Shown: positions 39,877-50,261 of the stretch, piece by piece
Layout of the letters: every line of letters begins with the position of its first letter
Position numbering within the stretch: the first letter of the stretch is position 1
Origin: Roseburia sp. 1XD42-34
Lineage (GTDB): Bacteria > Bacillota > Bacilli > Bacillales > Amphibacillaceae
Assembly: GCF_009917385.1 (NCBI RefSeq)
Contig: NZ_QWLJ01000010.1
Coordinates: 62,001-126,000, forward strand
Length of the DNA stretch: 64,000 nucleotides
Direction: 5' to 3'
The notes under the pieces: generated by a model
Seen by the model: the letters and a program-made list of their open reading frames with translations, nothing else
Told to the model about the DNA's origin: nothing
The model's database searches: none
Made by a program: the position numbers and the translations under genes

Positions 39877-40761
39877 TTAACTAGTAAATTCTTTCGCCAT
39901 AGCTATAAATTCCCGCACGGCATATGGTAAATATTTATTTTTTTTCCATATGAGAGCCAACTCAAGATGCATGGTAGGGTCTTTAAATGGAACGGTAGCA
40001 ACGTCATGATGAAGGAGTTGTTGGCAGATTTTACTTGGTAATAACGCAATACCTAATTTTGCTTCGACCATTTCAATCATAAAGTCCCGTTGTGAACTTT
40101 TACATACTGCGTTTGGTTCAAATCCGCAATGTCTGCAAGCTTCGACAATTCGATCATGCAAGGAAAAATCTTGCTGATATAAAACGAAATTTTCATTCTT
40201 TAACTCAGATAGTTCAACAAATTTTTTAGCGCCTAGTGGATGTCCAGCTTGAACAACAACCATTAAAGGATCTTTTAAAAGCTGAATCGTGGAAAAATGA
40301 TGTTTTTCAACAGGAAGATTGCAAATTAATCCTACATCGAGTTCGCCTTCTTTAACCCCATATTGAATTAAATTACTCCCGACTTCATTTAATTCAATAT
40401 GAAAAGAAGAGTGTGCAGCTTTGTACTTGCTAATTAATTTAGAAAAAAAGGTGGCACCAATAATCGGGGGAATGCCAATTTTTATTTGTCCTTTTTTTAA
40501 TTGCACAACATCATAAAGTTCAGTAGTTAAATTATCATATGCCTCCATAAATGGTTTGGCATTACTTAGAAATGCTTCCCCAGCATCAGTCAACTCAATT
40601 TGTTTTCCCCCACGATAAAACAAAGTTACTCCAAGCTGTGTTTCTAAGTTTTTAATCGCTTTACTTAAAGAGGGCTGTGATATATGCAGCATGGAGGCTG
40701 CTTTTGTAAAGTTTTGCTTATTAGCAACAGCAACAAAATATTCAACCTGACGAACGTCCAC
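39877..40761 (-). CDS. LysR-family transcriptional regulator next to malate synthase G
   Basis: 294 aa from GTG 40761 ([12 protein letters not shown]), with GGAGG 7 nt upstream. N-terminal winged HTH ([28 protein letters not shown]) and a C-terminal substrate-binding domain ([25 protein letters not shown]). Divergent from glcB with about 150 nt between starts, the usual LysR arrangement, so it probably controls glcB. Effector not known. Confidence 0.88.
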   Translation of the reverse strand: MDVRQVEYFVAVANKQNFTKAASMLHISQPSLSKAIKNLETQLGVTLFYRGGKQIELTDAGEAFLSNAKPFMEAYDNLTTELYDVVQLKKGQIKIGIPPIIGATFFSKLISKYKAAHSSFHIELNEVGSNLIQYGVKEGELDVGLICNLPVEKHHFSTIQLLKDPLMVVVQAGHPLGAKKFVELSELKNENFVLYQQDFSLHDRIVEACRHCGFEPNAVCKSSQRDFMIEMVEAKLGIALLPSKICQQLLHHDVATVPFKDPTMHLELALIWKKNKYLPYAVREFIAMAKEFTS

Positions 40762-40910
40762 TATCCATCCTCCCATTAAATAGATTCCCATTTTTCATTA
40801 TTATACTAAATACGATAGCTAAAAGGAATAGTATGTATGCAAAACAGATATTTCAATTTTTTGTTTTTTGCAATTACAATGAAATAAACAAGAGAAAGAG
40901 GGGAACGGCG

Positions 40911-43088
40911 TTGACAAGTTATGTAACCAAAGGAAACTTACAGATTGCGGAGCAGCTGTATGATTTTGTAAACAAAGAAGCTTTGCCGGATACAGGGTTG
41001 GATCAGGAAAAGTTCTGGCGAGATTTAGATCAGCTTGTTGCTGATTTAGTGCCTAAAAACAAAGCCCTATTGTTGGAACGGGAAAAGTTGCAACAAAAAA
41101 TAAATGAGTGGTATAAAACGCATGATTTGCATGATACTTCAGCATATACATCATTTTTACAGGAGATTGGCTATTTAGAGTCAGAAGTAGAGGATTTTAC
41201 AATTTCTACAAAAGATGTAGATGACACAATAACCAGGCAAGCAGGGCCACAGCTTGTTGTTCCTATTGATAATGCTCGCTACGCGCTGAACGCTGCCAAT
41301 GCTAGATGGGGCTCTCTTTATGACGCGCTTTACGGTTCAGATGTGATAAGTGAAGAGGATGGGGCTGAAAAGGGTACGAGTTATAATCCAATACGCGGTC
41401 TACAAGTAATTGCTTATGGGAAAAACTTTCTTAATCAGCATTTTCCATTGCAAATGGGCTCCCATGAAGACGCAGTTCGTTATTTTGTGACCGATGATAA
41501 ATTGAGTATAGAATTAAAGAATAGGGAAACAACAGAATTGCTGGAAGCGGTTCAATTTGCAGGCTACCAAGGAGATCCCGAAGCTCCAAGTGCTATTTTA
41601 CTTGTCCATAACGGCTTACATGTAGAAATTCAAGTCGACCATTCTCATCCGATTGGAAAAACAGATGCTGCTGGAATAAAAGATATTGTACTGGAAGCTG
41701 CCACAACAACCATTATGGATTGTGAAGATTCGGTTGCTGCGGTAGATGCAGATGATAAAACCCTTGTGTATCGTAATTGGCTAGGGTTGAACAAAGGGAA
41801 TTTGTCTACTTCTTTTAAAAAAGACGGGAAAGAAATAAAGCGAACCTTGCATGCGGATCGCACTTATACAAGTCCGCAAAAGGAAACGTTCACGCTTCCT
41901 GGTAGAGTACTTATGTTTGTACGAAATGTTGGTCATTTAATGACAACCAATGTGATCCTTACTAAACAAGGTGAAGAAATTCCCGAGGGGATTATGGATG
42001 GAGTCTTTACTTCGTTAATGGCTAGACACGATTTATTAGGAAATGGGCGCTATCGAAATTCCCAAACAGGTTCTATTTATATTGTGAAGCCAAAAATGCA
42101 TGGTTCAAAAGAAGTTGCCTTTGCAAATGAGTTGTTTAACCAAATTGAAGATATGCTTGATTTAGAACGAAATACACTTAAAATTGGGGTTATGGATGAA
42201 GAACGAAGAACTTCGCTAAATTTAAAAAACTGTATTTATCAAGTTAAAGAACGAATTGTATTTATAAACACCGGATTCCTTGACCGAACAGGTGATGAAA
42301 TTCATACGTCTATGGAAGCAGGGCCAATGATTCGTAAAGGGGACATGAAAACGTCCGCTTGGCTAGAAGCATACGAAAAAAATAATGTTCAAGTAGGTCT
42401 GACAGTAGGATTACAAGGAAAAGCACAAATAGGTAAAGGGATGTGGGCGATGCCTGATTTAATGGCGGATATGCTCAAGCAAAAAATCGGTCATCTGCAA
42501 GCAGGAGGGAATACAGCTTGGGTTCCATCGCCAACTGCAGCTACACTACACGCTTTACACTATCATGAAGTAAATGTGGAAGAAGTGCAGCAACAACTCA
42601 TAAAAGATAAACAAAGCTATAAAGCAGCTATGCTACAAGTACCTCTTGCTAAGGAAACAAATTGGACAAAAGAGGAAATCCAAAATGAATTGGATAATAG
42701 CTGTCAAACATTGCTCGGCTATGTCGTACGTTGGGTGGATCAAGGAATAGGTTGTTCTAAAGTTCCAGACATAAATCATATTGGCTTAATGGAAGATAGG
42801 GCAACATTACGAATTTCTAGCCAAATGTTAGCTAATTGGCTCTACCATGGTATTTGCAGTGAAGAACAAATGATGGATGCATTAAAAAGAATGGCGCGAA
42901 TGGTCGATAAGCAAAATGAAGGAGATGTAAATTATCAACCAATGGCTGTAGACTTTGAGGCTTCCATTGCTTTTCAAGCTGCTTGCAACCTAGTGTTTAA
43001 AGGAAAAGAGCAACCTAATGGTTATACAGAACCCATTCTTCATCGACGTCGTCTCGAAGCAAAGGAAGAAGGTCAGAAAATTTGGTGA
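40911..43088 (+). CDS. glcB: Malate synthase G
   Basis: 725-aa malate synthase isoform G, condensing glyoxylate with acetyl-CoA to malate. TTG start at 40911 ([16 protein letters not shown]) after AGAGGGGA; the longer frame from 40833 adds 26 unrelated residues. Length fits isoform G (about 723 aa). Segments: [31 protein letters not shown], the [16 protein letters not shown] region and [13 protein letters not shown] with the downstream [19 protein letters not shown]. No isocitrate lyase in the window, so the source of glyoxylate here is unclear. Confidence 0.95.
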   Translation: MTSYVTKGNLQIAEQLYDFVNKEALPDTGLDQEKFWRDLDQLVADLVPKNKALLLEREKLQQKINEWYKTHDLHDTSAYTSFLQEIGYLESEVEDFTISTKDVDDTITRQAGPQLVVPIDNARYALNAANARWGSLYDALYGSDVISEEDGAEKGTSYNPIRGLQVIAYGKNFLNQHFPLQMGSHEDAVRYFVTDDKLSIELKNRETTELLEAVQFAGYQGDPEAPSAILLVHNGLHVEIQVDHSHPIGKTDAAGIKDIVLEAATTTIMDCEDSVAAVDADDKTLVYRNWLGLNKGNLSTSFKKDGKEIKRTLHADRTYTSPQKETFTLPGRVLMFVRNVGHLMTTNVILTKQGEEIPEGIMDGVFTSLMARHDLLGNGRYRNSQTGSIYIVKPKMHGSKEVAFANELFNQIEDMLDLERNTLKIGVMDEERRTSLNLKNCIYQVKERIVFINTGFLDRTGDEIHTSMEAGPMIRKGDMKTSAWLEAYEKNNVQVGLTVGLQGKAQIGKGMWAMPDLMADMLKQKIGHLQAGGNTAWVPSPTAATLHALHYHEVNVEEVQQQLIKDKQSYKAAMLQVPLAKETNWTKEEIQNELDNSCQTLLGYVVRWVDQGIGCSKVPDINHIGLMEDRATLRISSQMLANWLYHGICSEEQMMDALKRMARMVDKQNEGDVNYQPMAVDFEASIAFQAACNLVFKGKEQPNGYTEPILHRRRLEAKEEGQKIW

Positions 43089-43164
43089 AAATGAGTCATC
43101 ATACTATGTAAATGCTGTTTTGCATTTGTTGGCTCTCTAGCTTATTATTTATGTTACATGCAAA

Positions 43165-43193
43165 AAGGAAAGGTTTTTGCGGAGCCTTTCCTT
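43165..43193 (+). terminator. Terminator of glcB
   Basis: AAGGAAAGG (43165-43173) with CCTTTCCTT (43185-43193); T/C-rich tail. 77 nt after the stop. Confidence 0.75.
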
Positions 43194-43375
43194 TCTCTGC
43201 GTGTACAATGAAAATCTAACCAGCGTATCTAAATACCCAATTGGCTCGGGGCGACAAGATGTTGATCACAAAGGGGTTGCAACAAGACAAGGAAAGCTGT
43301 TTTAAAAAGCCATTGTAAACTGAAAAAGCGATTTACTTTTTCATGTAAGTTACAATTTTTAGCCTTTGTTAAAAG

Positions 43376-43528
43376 ATGGGAAAGTATAAAATGAGGTGTT
43401 TGTGGATAACGAAATAACCGAATAGTCGCATCCGACTCATGAGCCCAGCAACGATGCGACTTTAGAAACCCTCCGATAAGACCTCATCGGTTCATCACTA
43501 AGAGAAACGCTGACTAGAAACGAAGGGT
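43376..43528 (+). repeat. Dispersed intergenic repeat, family 1, degenerate and 3'-truncated
   Basis: GGGAAAGTATAAAATGAGG, TGTGGATAACGAAATAACCG, CCCAGCAACGATGCGACTT, ATAAGACCTCATCGGTTC, then the beginning of the middle module (GCTGACTAGAAACGAAGGG) before the match is lost. Confidence 0.75.
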
Positions 43529-43574
43529 TTTCGAATTATATTATCACACAACAGTGTGACATATCTTTTATAGA

Positions 43575-44150
43575 TTAATGAACTTTTTCCTCCGTAACAA
43601 TTTTTTCGTATCCTTGCATATGAAATAACCAATAGGAACTAAAAAACAAGAACAAGAAAATAAAAAAATCATAAAAGATTGACCAATTTTTTGGATTATA
43701 AAAATCAAGGGCATTGAAACCATTCATCCCGCCGAACGCAGCAATCGCTGCAAAAATGCTTCCTTTTAACAGTGGATTTGCTTTAGGCTTAATTTGGAGG
43801 ACAAACATAATAGCAACAGGGGCTAGTGCCAAGTGATAAGGAAGAAAAAGAATAGGAGATACGGGTGAAAATTTCATCGGATAGGACCATAAACCGTAAG
43901 ATAAGGATATAAGGTCGATCAGTAAAGATAGTGCAATGGTTAGGAAGGCACAACCTAATAAACGTCCAGTACTATTTTTATTTCTAAATAGAATCCATAG
44001 TGTCCAAGGAAGGATGAATAAAATAACTCCTAACCACCACTGCCATGTGAATAAAAAAGCATGTAACAAGGCATCTGTAATCATTTGATTGACTTCTATT
44101 AATATTAATGAGGCTCTTTCGGTTTGCTCTAAACCTTCTCTTACTGTCAT
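43575..44150 (-). CDS. CBO0543-family membrane protein
   Basis: 191-aa integral membrane protein with about five spans (LLHAFLFTWQWWLGVILFILPW, LLGCAFLTIALSLLIDL, FLPYHLALAPVAIMFVL, GSIFAAIAAFGG, YDFFIFLFLFFSSYWLFHM). The YGLWSYPMK and NGFNALDFYNPKNWS stretches fit the uncharacterised CBO0543 group, common in sporulating Firmicutes. Function unknown. Single gene. Confidence 0.78.
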   Translation of the reverse strand: MTVREGLEQTERASLILIEVNQMITDALLHAFLFTWQWWLGVILFILPWTLWILFRNKNSTGRLLGCAFLTIALSLLIDLISLSYGLWSYPMKFSPVSPILFLPYHLALAPVAIMFVLQIKPKANPLLKGSIFAAIAAFGGMNGFNALDFYNPKNWSIFYDFFIFLFLFFSSYWLFHMQGYEKIVTEEKVH

Positions 44151-44619
44151 TCCAGAATACTCCTTTTAAAGCGTATTTATTTATGGAAGTTATTATGCTC
44201 TTAATGGGGTTTATTATGTATAAAATTTTATTGAATTAGTCATTGCAGTAATTATGCTAAATTGAGGAAATGTTAATTTAGCGGAGGAAAATATGTCGAA
44301 AGTGGAAAATCATCGGTTTATTTGGTAACAGACCATATTTCAAAGCTTGATCCAGTATAAGAAAAAGATGAATTGAATAAATTAAAAAAGTATAAGCACA
44401 TCTGCATCATTTGAGGTTATATCTATGGCATTCCCATGTCATGGTTTTTTTACAATGGTTTCATACCTTTTGCGAAGCTTTTTTCATTTTATTACGTTAT
44501 TATTTTTATCATACGGAGTTGTGAAATGCTGTGGTTTTTGATATGAACCATCCTACTCACCCTACTTCTATATTTGTCGGGTTTACAACGCAAGATCAAT
44601 AAGTGGATTTTCTTGGAAA
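44151..44619. other. Intergenic region with possible gene debris
   Basis: GCGGAGGAAAATATG at about 44281 opens a 12-codon frame (MSKVENHRFIW) that stops at once, perhaps a decayed gene start. Nothing else supported. Confidence 0.35.
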
Positions 44620-44873
44620 GATAAGAAAGCGTAAAAATGGTTACTTTGGGGATACGGAATTAACGGAATAACCACGTCCGGCTTAAGCACCCAGCAACTA
44701 GGCGACTTCACTCCATTGCCCTACGATAGTCATCATTGGTTTGTGGTTAAGTTGTTTAAAAACTGACTTGCCGTTCATATGTGGACATACTCCTGTTGCA
44801 GGAGCATGGTTATTTATCTCAGATGATTCATTCCATTCGCGCGTTGCTAAACGGGCGTCCTGCGCCTTTGTTC
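44620..44873 (+). repeat. Dispersed intergenic repeat, family 1, long form, diverged
   Basis: GATAAGAAAGCGTAAAAATGG to TCCTGCGCCTTTGTTC. The middle module is diverged (AAAAACTGACTTGCCGTTC) but keeps the CTCCTGTTGCAGGAG hairpin. Confidence 0.9.
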
Positions 44874-45400
44874 AGAAGAAAACAAGCAATTACGTGAAGA
44901 AATAGGTCGATTGAACGATCACGTGGTTGAGATAAATCAAGTTAGAGGGAAAAATAATATCCTTCCAGAAAATGCTGATGTATTATATAAGATTTAATAA
45001 CGGTAAGCTTCTTTAAGGAAGCTGAAGTAAAACATACTTTAATGGTTGCTATCAAACAACATCATATAAGTGGGCAAATGGATTTACCATCCGTATAACA
45101 GAAAGCGAGTTTGCTTGGACAATGGCGTAATATCCTGATTTTGCTTTCTATGCCTATTGTGATGACAAATGAAAAGATTAACGACGTGCAAGTAATCTGG
45201 AAGGCAAAACTACTATTCCCTTTAATGGACAAACCTCTATTTGGCATGTTTTGCTCCCTTCAGGTTTGGGGGAAGCGGAAGAGGTAAAAAAGCAAGCTTT
45301 GAATAAAGCTCTAGCAGTGTCAGAGATGAAAAGTATTAGATCCCCTGCCGTCCATAAGGTAAACATACAAGAGATGATAGGAATGCTTAACTTTGAATGA
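44874..45400 (+). pseudogene. Remains of unidentified protein-coding sequence
   Basis: Three open stretches without starts: EENKQLREEIGRLNDHVVE (coiled-coil-like, ends TAA near 44998), a middle part with stops, and a long C-terminal stretch ending TGA 45398-45400 (GKTTIPFNGQTSIWHVLLPS, LGEAEEVKKQALNKAL, VHKVNIQEMIGMLNFE). They may be parts of one or two broken genes. I do not recognise the family. Confidence 0.45.
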
Positions 45401-45459
45401 TAATATAGGTGTGAATTCCAGAAAGTAAACAGCTTTTTCCTACCCCTTATGGTAATACA

Positions 45460-46683
45460 TTATCCGCTTTCTGCTGCTATATGTTCATCTGCATGAATAA
45501 AATGCCACACTAAAAAAAACAATAACAATCCGATGATTCCCATCGTAATATAACTGACATGTAGATATTGGCGCATAGCCATTGATATAGCAGGCGGCCC
45601 TAGAGCAACACCAATAAAACGCGAGGAGCTATAAAATGCAGTAATAGTTCCACGTTCTTCTTTATCAATTCCTTGTGTAATCATTGCATCAAGTGTAGGT
45701 AACGCAGAACCAATTGCAATCCCCAAAATAGATGTTATGATAAGTAAAATGTATAAATTGCCACTTGAAAAGCCAACAAATACAACACTTGCTGCAGTAA
45801 CAGGCAAACTAAATAATAACACCCGTTTCATCGTTGCTAAATCACCTTTTATTTTACGGCCAGTAATGAAAGAAGCAAGACACAGACCAAATAATGGGAT
45901 AGCTAATACAAGACCCTTGGTCACGCCATATAACTGATGTTGTTTTTCAAAAATATCCGATAGAAAGAATAGTACCCCAAATAAAATTAGCATTAAATGA
46001 ATTCCAATGAAAAACACGGTATATAACCACTTACCCTCTGTTTTGAAAGTGCTTTTCGTTTTCTGAAGAAATTCCTGAAATGGTTGCACCTCTTCTTTTT
46101 GTTTTGGAACTTTAATAAATAGATAAATAAGCACAATCGAAATAAGACTAAACAAAGATATGGAAAAAAAGGGGATATACCATAAAAAAGACGCAAACAG
46201 CGCTCCTAAAATAGGACTTAACACTTTTCCAAAGGTGTTGGAGGTCTCAACAATCCCAAGGCAAGCACTCGCTTTTTCATCATCCCCTTTAAATAGATCT
46301 CCAACTAAAGGTAAAATAATGGGGAAAGCTCCTGCTGCGCCTATACCTTGTAGTACCCGACCGATAATAATCCAAGTAAATGGATCTGACAGCTTCCATG
46401 AGGCGAACCCTGCAATTAATCCACCAATAAATGCTAATACTAAGCTGGTTAAAATGACAATTTTTCTACTGTAGCGATCGGATAAATAACCTGCCACTGG
46501 AATGAGGAAAATGGCGGCAAGGGAATAGCTCGTAATGATCATACTCGATTGAAAGGTAGTGATTCCTACTTGTTTTTCAAAAACAGGTAGTACAGGAATC
46601 AGCATGGAATTTCCTAATGTCATTACAAGTGGTATTGAAGCAAGACTAATAATACTCCATGTTTTAACAGATTGCTTGGTCAT
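45460..46683 (-). CDS. MFS multidrug-type efflux transporter
   Basis: 407 aa from ATG 46683 (MTKQSVKTW); TGGAG lies 10 nt upstream, while the ATG five codons earlier overlaps it. Twelve predicted membrane spans of the DHA1 drug:H+ antiporter type: IPLVMTLGNSMLIPVLPVFEKQ in span 1, the loop 2-3 motif AGYLSDRYSRK (GxxxDRxGR-like), VLQGIGAAGAFPIILPLVGD (span 4) and KVLSPILGALFASFLW, an antiporter motif C-like region in span 5. Similar to B. subtilis YfmO-like exporters by memory. Substrate cannot be told. Confidence 0.87.
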   Translation of the reverse strand: MTKQSVKTWSIISLASIPLVMTLGNSMLIPVLPVFEKQVGITTFQSSMIITSYSLAAIFLIPVAGYLSDRYSRKIVILTSLVLAFIGGLIAGFASWKLSDPFTWIIIGRVLQGIGAAGAFPIILPLVGDLFKGDDEKASACLGIVETSNTFGKVLSPILGALFASFLWYIPFFSISLFSLISIVLIYLFIKVPKQKEEVQPFQEFLQKTKSTFKTEGKWLYTVFFIGIHLMLILFGVLFFLSDIFEKQHQLYGVTKGLVLAIPLFGLCLASFITGRKIKGDLATMKRVLLFSLPVTAASVVFVGFSSGNLYILLIITSILGIAIGSALPTLDAMITQGIDKEERGTITAFYSSSRFIGVALGPPAISMAMRQYLHVSYITMGIIGLLLFFLVWHFIHADEHIAAESG

Positions 46684-47020
46684 AACTAAACGCTCCATTT
46701 CTTTCTGCTTTCTTTCCGCTTATTCCTATTATCATGCCAATCGTAACTTTTCTTATGCATAAGAATAAATGGCGGGTTGGAACTAGTAGTAAAGCCCGCC
46801 ATTATGAATTTGTTGAAAGCAAAAATAGTAACAAGCAAGCAGTAAGTAGCATTCATTCGAGTGTACGATGCTGGAGAATGTTGGTTTACCTTGTTTTTAA
46901 CTTACAAATGTGCGGTCTAATCCACCTGCTTTATACGGTGTCCGCTTTTAGCCTTATTTTTTTGTCTAGTCAAGTAACCTGTCCAAATATTCAAGCTAGA
47001 GGAGTGAGTTTAGTCTAGCT
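46684..47020. other. Intergenic region, no supported gene
   Basis: A 94-codon open frame (46734-47018) lacks a ribosome binding site and motifs and is not called. The start region of the MFS gene lies at its left end. Confidence 0.4.
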
Positions 47021-47116
47021 TTGAGGTGGCTTTAGCCTATGGATCTTTGCTTAGACTTGAAAATAACTTTAGTCGTCATGTATGTCTAACTTCACCTGCT
47101 TTAGCAGGTGTTGGTT
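47021..47116 (+). repeat. Direct repeat flanking the macrodomain gene, copy 1
   Basis: TTGAGGTGGCTTTAGCCTAT, GGATCTTTGCTTAGAC, ACTTTAGTCGTCATG, TATGTCTAACTTCACCTG, then the hairpin CACCTGC-TTTA-GCAGGTG (47093-47110). Matches 47786-47893 along its length with small gaps. Confidence 0.7.
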
Positions 47117-47119
47117 TAA

Positions 47120-47680
47120 TTAACCAGAAGAACAAATGATATTTCTTAAGGCGGATTTATATACGGAAAAATCAGTTTTTGAAAAAAGCACTATCTTCAC
47201 CTGACCGAAATCTACTGTCTGTAAGTAATTGGTGATTATTCTCATTGCTATCTTCGCTGCCTGCTCAATGGGAAAACGATATACACCAGTAGAAATAGAA
47301 GGGAATGAAATGCTAGTTAGCTTATATTCTTTAGCAAGCTTGAAGGAATTTTGATAGCAATCTGCTAACTGATCGTCCTGGTTTGGATTATGTGCATTCC
47401 AAATAGGGCCTACTGTATGGATCACATAACTAGCAGGTAATTGAAATCCAGGAGTAATAACAGTTTCTCCAGTTCCTAAAGGCTCCCCATTTAACTGCTC
47501 TTTCCGAAGTCTTTTGCAAGCTTGTAACAATTCTTGTCCTGCTGCTTTATGAATGGCTCCATCTACGCCTCCACCGCCCATCAATGATCCATTAGCTGCA
47601 TTAACAATGGCATCTGTCGCCTGTTTAGTAATATCTCCAATTAACAGCTCTAATGTATTTGCACCTATTGTAATTTGCAA
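47120..47680 (-). CDS. Macrodomain (O-acetyl-ADP-ribose deacetylase-like) protein
   Basis: 186-aa single macrodomain binding ADP-ribose or its esters, probably hydrolysing O-acetyl-ADP-ribose or reversing ADP-ribosylation. TTG start at 47680 with AAAGGAGG upstream. Motifs: GDITKQATDAIVNAANGSLMGGGGVDGAIHKAAG (start with catalytic Asn/Asp region; shown here in pieces VNAANGSL and GGGGVDGAIH), GTGETVITPGF, SYVIHTVGPIW and ISFPSISTGVYRFP (ADP-ribose loop). Single gene flanked by about 90-nt direct repeats. Confidence 0.93.
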   Translation of the reverse strand: MQITIGANTLELLIGDITKQATDAIVNAANGSLMGGGGVDGAIHKAAGQELLQACKRLRKEQLNGEPLGTGETVITPGFQLPASYVIHTVGPIWNAHNPNQDDQLADCYQNSFKLAKEYKLTSISFPSISTGVYRFPIEQAAKIAMRIITNYLQTVDFGQVKIVLFSKTDFSVYKSALRNIICSSG

Positions 47681-47785
47681 ATCAATTACCTCCTTTTATT
47701 TGCGCCTCCTTATATTTTGAATAAAACAACTACCATTGTCTAATTTTTAGTGTCCAAGGCGATGAATGAAAAGCTTTATTAATAA

Positions 47786-47893
47786 TTGGAGGTTGCTTCA
47801 GCTTATGGATCTTTGCTTAGGACTTTAGCCTAAAAAACGACTTTAGACGACGGCATTTATGTCTAACTCCACCTGTTTTAGCAAGTGGTTGTT
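47786..47893 (+). repeat. Direct repeat flanking the macrodomain gene, copy 2
   Basis: TTGGAGGTTGCTTCAGCTTA, GGATCTTTGCTTAGGAC, CGACTTTAGACGACGGC, TATGTCTAACTCCACCTG, TTTTAGCAAGTGG. The terminal hairpin is weakened relative to copy 1. Start-to-start distance 765 nt. Confidence 0.7.
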
Positions 47894-48024
47894 CAAGGAA
47901 GTAGCTATGGATAAAAACGTTCTACAATTAGTTGTTAAATTTCTGACTACCCGTTACTTATACGGTCATAGCAGCTATTTCAGCAAATGAAAATCATCTT
48001 GTTCTTTAAATACAGGAGAACGTT

Positions 48025-48042
48025 ATGTATAATTTGCCATAG
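48025..48042 (+). promoter_or_regulatory. Possible 5-codon leader peptide before the ANT(9)-like gene
   Basis: CAGGAGAA (48013-48020) followed by ATG TAT AAT TTG CCA TAG. A CCATA/TATGG pairing lies just after. Short leaders control some antibiotic resistance genes by stalling, but nothing else here proves it. The rest of 47894-48171 holds no gene. Confidence 0.25.
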
Positions 48043-48171
48043 CTATTCCATTTATGGGACGAGATTTTAGCAACTAGTATATACCCATAAAGTAATGATT
48101 GAAAACGGTATGATTTGCAACGATTAAGGTTTATGAAGGCATTCATACTAATAAAAGGGGGAGTGTAACAA

Positions 48172-48957
48172 GTGGGCAAGCAAAATAATGAAGAGATACC
48201 AAAGGAAGCGGTTCAAGCATTAAAAGTTACGCTGGAGGTGCTGGAACAAACGGTAATTGGTGTATATTTGTTTGGTTCTGCTGTAATTGGTGGTTTACGT
48301 ATGAATAGTGATGTAGATATCCTAGTTGTCGTAAATCACCGTTTATCAAAAGAGATGCGAAGAAAACTGACAGAGAGACTCATGCGTATCTCTGGAAAGA
48401 TAGGGAATACAAAGTGTATCCGACCGCTTGAAGTCACGGTAATCAACCATAGTGATGTGGTACCGTGGAGATATCCGCCAAGAAATGAATTTTTGTATGG
48501 AGAGTGGCTTCGAAGTGAGTTTGAGGCAGGTCAGATCCCAGAACCAACTTGTAACCCTGATTTAGCTATTGTCTTAGCCAAAGCAAGAAAGAATAGTGTT
48601 TCTTTATATGGCCCTGATGCTTCAGCTATACTTGATCCCGCTCCAAAAGCAGATATTAGAAAGGCAATTAAAGATTCCTTACCAGACTTAATAGAAGGGA
48701 TGAAAGGTGACGAACGTAATGTAATTTTAACGATGGCTCGCATGTGGCAGACAGTAGCTGATGGAGAAATTTCGCCAAAAGATGTTGCTGCAGATTGGGC
48801 TATTCCTCGGTTGCCTCAAGAATATGCGTATTTACTTGATTTAGCTAGAAAAGGCTATCTAGGGGAATATGCTGATAATTGGGAAGGGCTGGAATCAGAG
48901 GTGCGTGCACTCATTATTTATATGAAGAACTCTATAGCGTCTTATGTAAGTATTTAA
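48172..48957 (+). CDS. Aminoglycoside nucleotidyltransferase, ANT(9)/ANT(3'')-like
   Basis: 261-aa nucleotidyltransferase expected to adenylate spectinomycin (and perhaps streptomycin). GTG start with AAAAGGGGGAG upstream. N-terminal catalytic motif LFGSAVIGGLRMNSDVDILV (GSx9DxD), PLEVTVINHSDVVPWRYPP, LAIVLAKARKNSVSLYGPDA, then the helical C-terminal domain (TMARMWQTVADGEISPKDVAADWAI) typical of AadA/ANT(9). Probably a chromosomal, species-level resistance gene; no mobile element touches it. Resistance spectrum cannot be read from sequence. Confidence 0.9.
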   Translation: MGKQNNEEIPKEAVQALKVTLEVLEQTVIGVYLFGSAVIGGLRMNSDVDILVVVNHRLSKEMRRKLTERLMRISGKIGNTKCIRPLEVTVINHSDVVPWRYPPRNEFLYGEWLRSEFEAGQIPEPTCNPDLAIVLAKARKNSVSLYGPDASAILDPAPKADIRKAIKDSLPDLIEGMKGDERNVILTMARMWQTVADGEISPKDVAADWAIPRLPQEYAYLLDLARKGYLGEYADNWEGLESEVRALIIYMKNSIASYVSI

Positions 48958-49104
48958 TCACAAGCTTAGAAAAACGGTAACAATTCAATGAAACAACCTG
49001 TTTACTTGAATTAAAAAGAAAAGTTGCAAAGTAACATATTTAAACAGACAGGAACTCTTTCTGAATTTAGATATTAACGTGAATGATCTAAATGCATACA
49101 AAAT

Positions 49105-49147
49105 AGATAGATGGAAGCTGGACCTCGGCTTGCTCATCTATCTTTTT
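49105..49147 (+). terminator. Terminator downstream of the ANT(9)-like gene
   Basis: AGATAGATG (49105-49113) with CATCTATCT (49135-49143), inner GAAGC/GCTTG-like pairing, then TTTTT. Confidence 0.8.
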
Positions 49148-49243
49148 CTTCATGTATCCCATCTAATTAAGTTGAGACACAGGATGCCAATATTTATAAT
49201 GAACAAAATATTCCTTTGCAGGATAAAAATGTAAAAACATCAA

Positions 49244-50113
49244 TTATAACGCTTTCACATCTAACGTCTCGATAAACTGAACAAAAGCTTTTATAATATT
49301 TAGCTGCAACGTGTCTTCGTGGTAATACATCCATGTTTTACGGGTAACAAAAGCACCGGACGGCAGGGGAAGGGGTTTGATAATTAAATCCGTGTATGGG
49401 CGAACAACTAGATTAGCAATAATCGCATAACCGAGACCGTTAATGATCATTTCCTTGCATGTCTCTACTTGGTTAACTTGGATATTAATATTTGGATTTT
49501 GTTTATAGTTGCTGTACCACCAATGATCCACAATGCTTTTCATTTTTTCGTCTGTATGATAATCAATCCGAGGTAAGCGAGGAAGTTCCTCCCATGTGAA
49601 ATCCCATGGCGATGCAACACAAATTTCTTCTTCATAGAGTAAATGTTTGGCTTCGTTCCAAATGTAATCTCCTTTAATGAAGGCTATATGTACATCATGA
49701 TTTAAAATGAGCCGGTGCATTTCACTACTCCACCCCGTAACGACTTGAAATTCGACATCGGGGTAGCTTTGCTTAAATAAACGTAGCAGTTTTGGCATTT
49801 TATTTAAAGCAAAAAAATTCGATACGCCAACCCGAATGGTGCCAGAGACTTGATCCTTCATATTATGCAGTTGTTCTTCAATTTTTCTTTGTTCATACAA
49901 CATTTTTTGTGCATGAAGTGCCAACTGTTCCCCTTCAGGAGTAAACGTAATGCCGCGCCGTTTGCGAATAATGAGCTGAACTCCGTAATGGCTTTCCAGT
50001 TTTTTTAATCTTGACGTTAATGTTGGCTGAGATAAGAATAGGTGTTGTGCAGCTTGAGTGATATTTTCCGTACGATAAAGTTCTGCTAACATTTCCCAAT
50101 CTTCCGTTCTCAT
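49244..50113 (-). CDS. LysR-family regulator of the methylcitrate operon
   Basis: 289 aa. N-terminal HTH: YRTENITQAAQHLFLSQPTLTSRLKKLESHYGV; substrate-binding domain with GTIRVGVSNFFALNKMPKLL and MIINGLGYAIIANLVV. Divergent from prpC with 148 nt between starts, so very likely its regulator. In enterobacteria the prp operon is controlled by a sigma-54 activator (PrpR); here a LysR protein takes that place. Effector, perhaps 2-methylcitrate, is a guess. Confidence 0.87.
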   Translation of the reverse strand: MRTEDWEMLAELYRTENITQAAQHLFLSQPTLTSRLKKLESHYGVQLIIRKRRGITFTPEGEQLALHAQKMLYEQRKIEEQLHNMKDQVSGTIRVGVSNFFALNKMPKLLRLFKQSYPDVEFQVVTGWSSEMHRLILNHDVHIAFIKGDYIWNEAKHLLYEEEICVASPWDFTWEELPRLPRIDYHTDEKMKSIVDHWWYSNYKQNPNINIQVNQVETCKEMIINGLGYAIIANLVVRPYTDLIIKPLPLPSGAFVTRKTWMYYHEDTLQLNIIKAFVQFIETLDVKAL

Positions 50114-50261
50114 AAATTAACACCACTCTTTCGATTATTTAGATATTGAAAAATTTTATGCCTATTAATTAAAATTATATATTTTCCTAATCTTCATTTC
50201 AATTTTATAATGGGAATAGAGAAAATAAAGAAAATTATCGAATAAACAAAGGAGGATGTTT

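Noticed and set aside
46734-47018. 94-codon open frame opposite the MFS gene start
   Set aside because: No ribosome binding site or family pattern and it overlaps the promoter region of the MFS gene.
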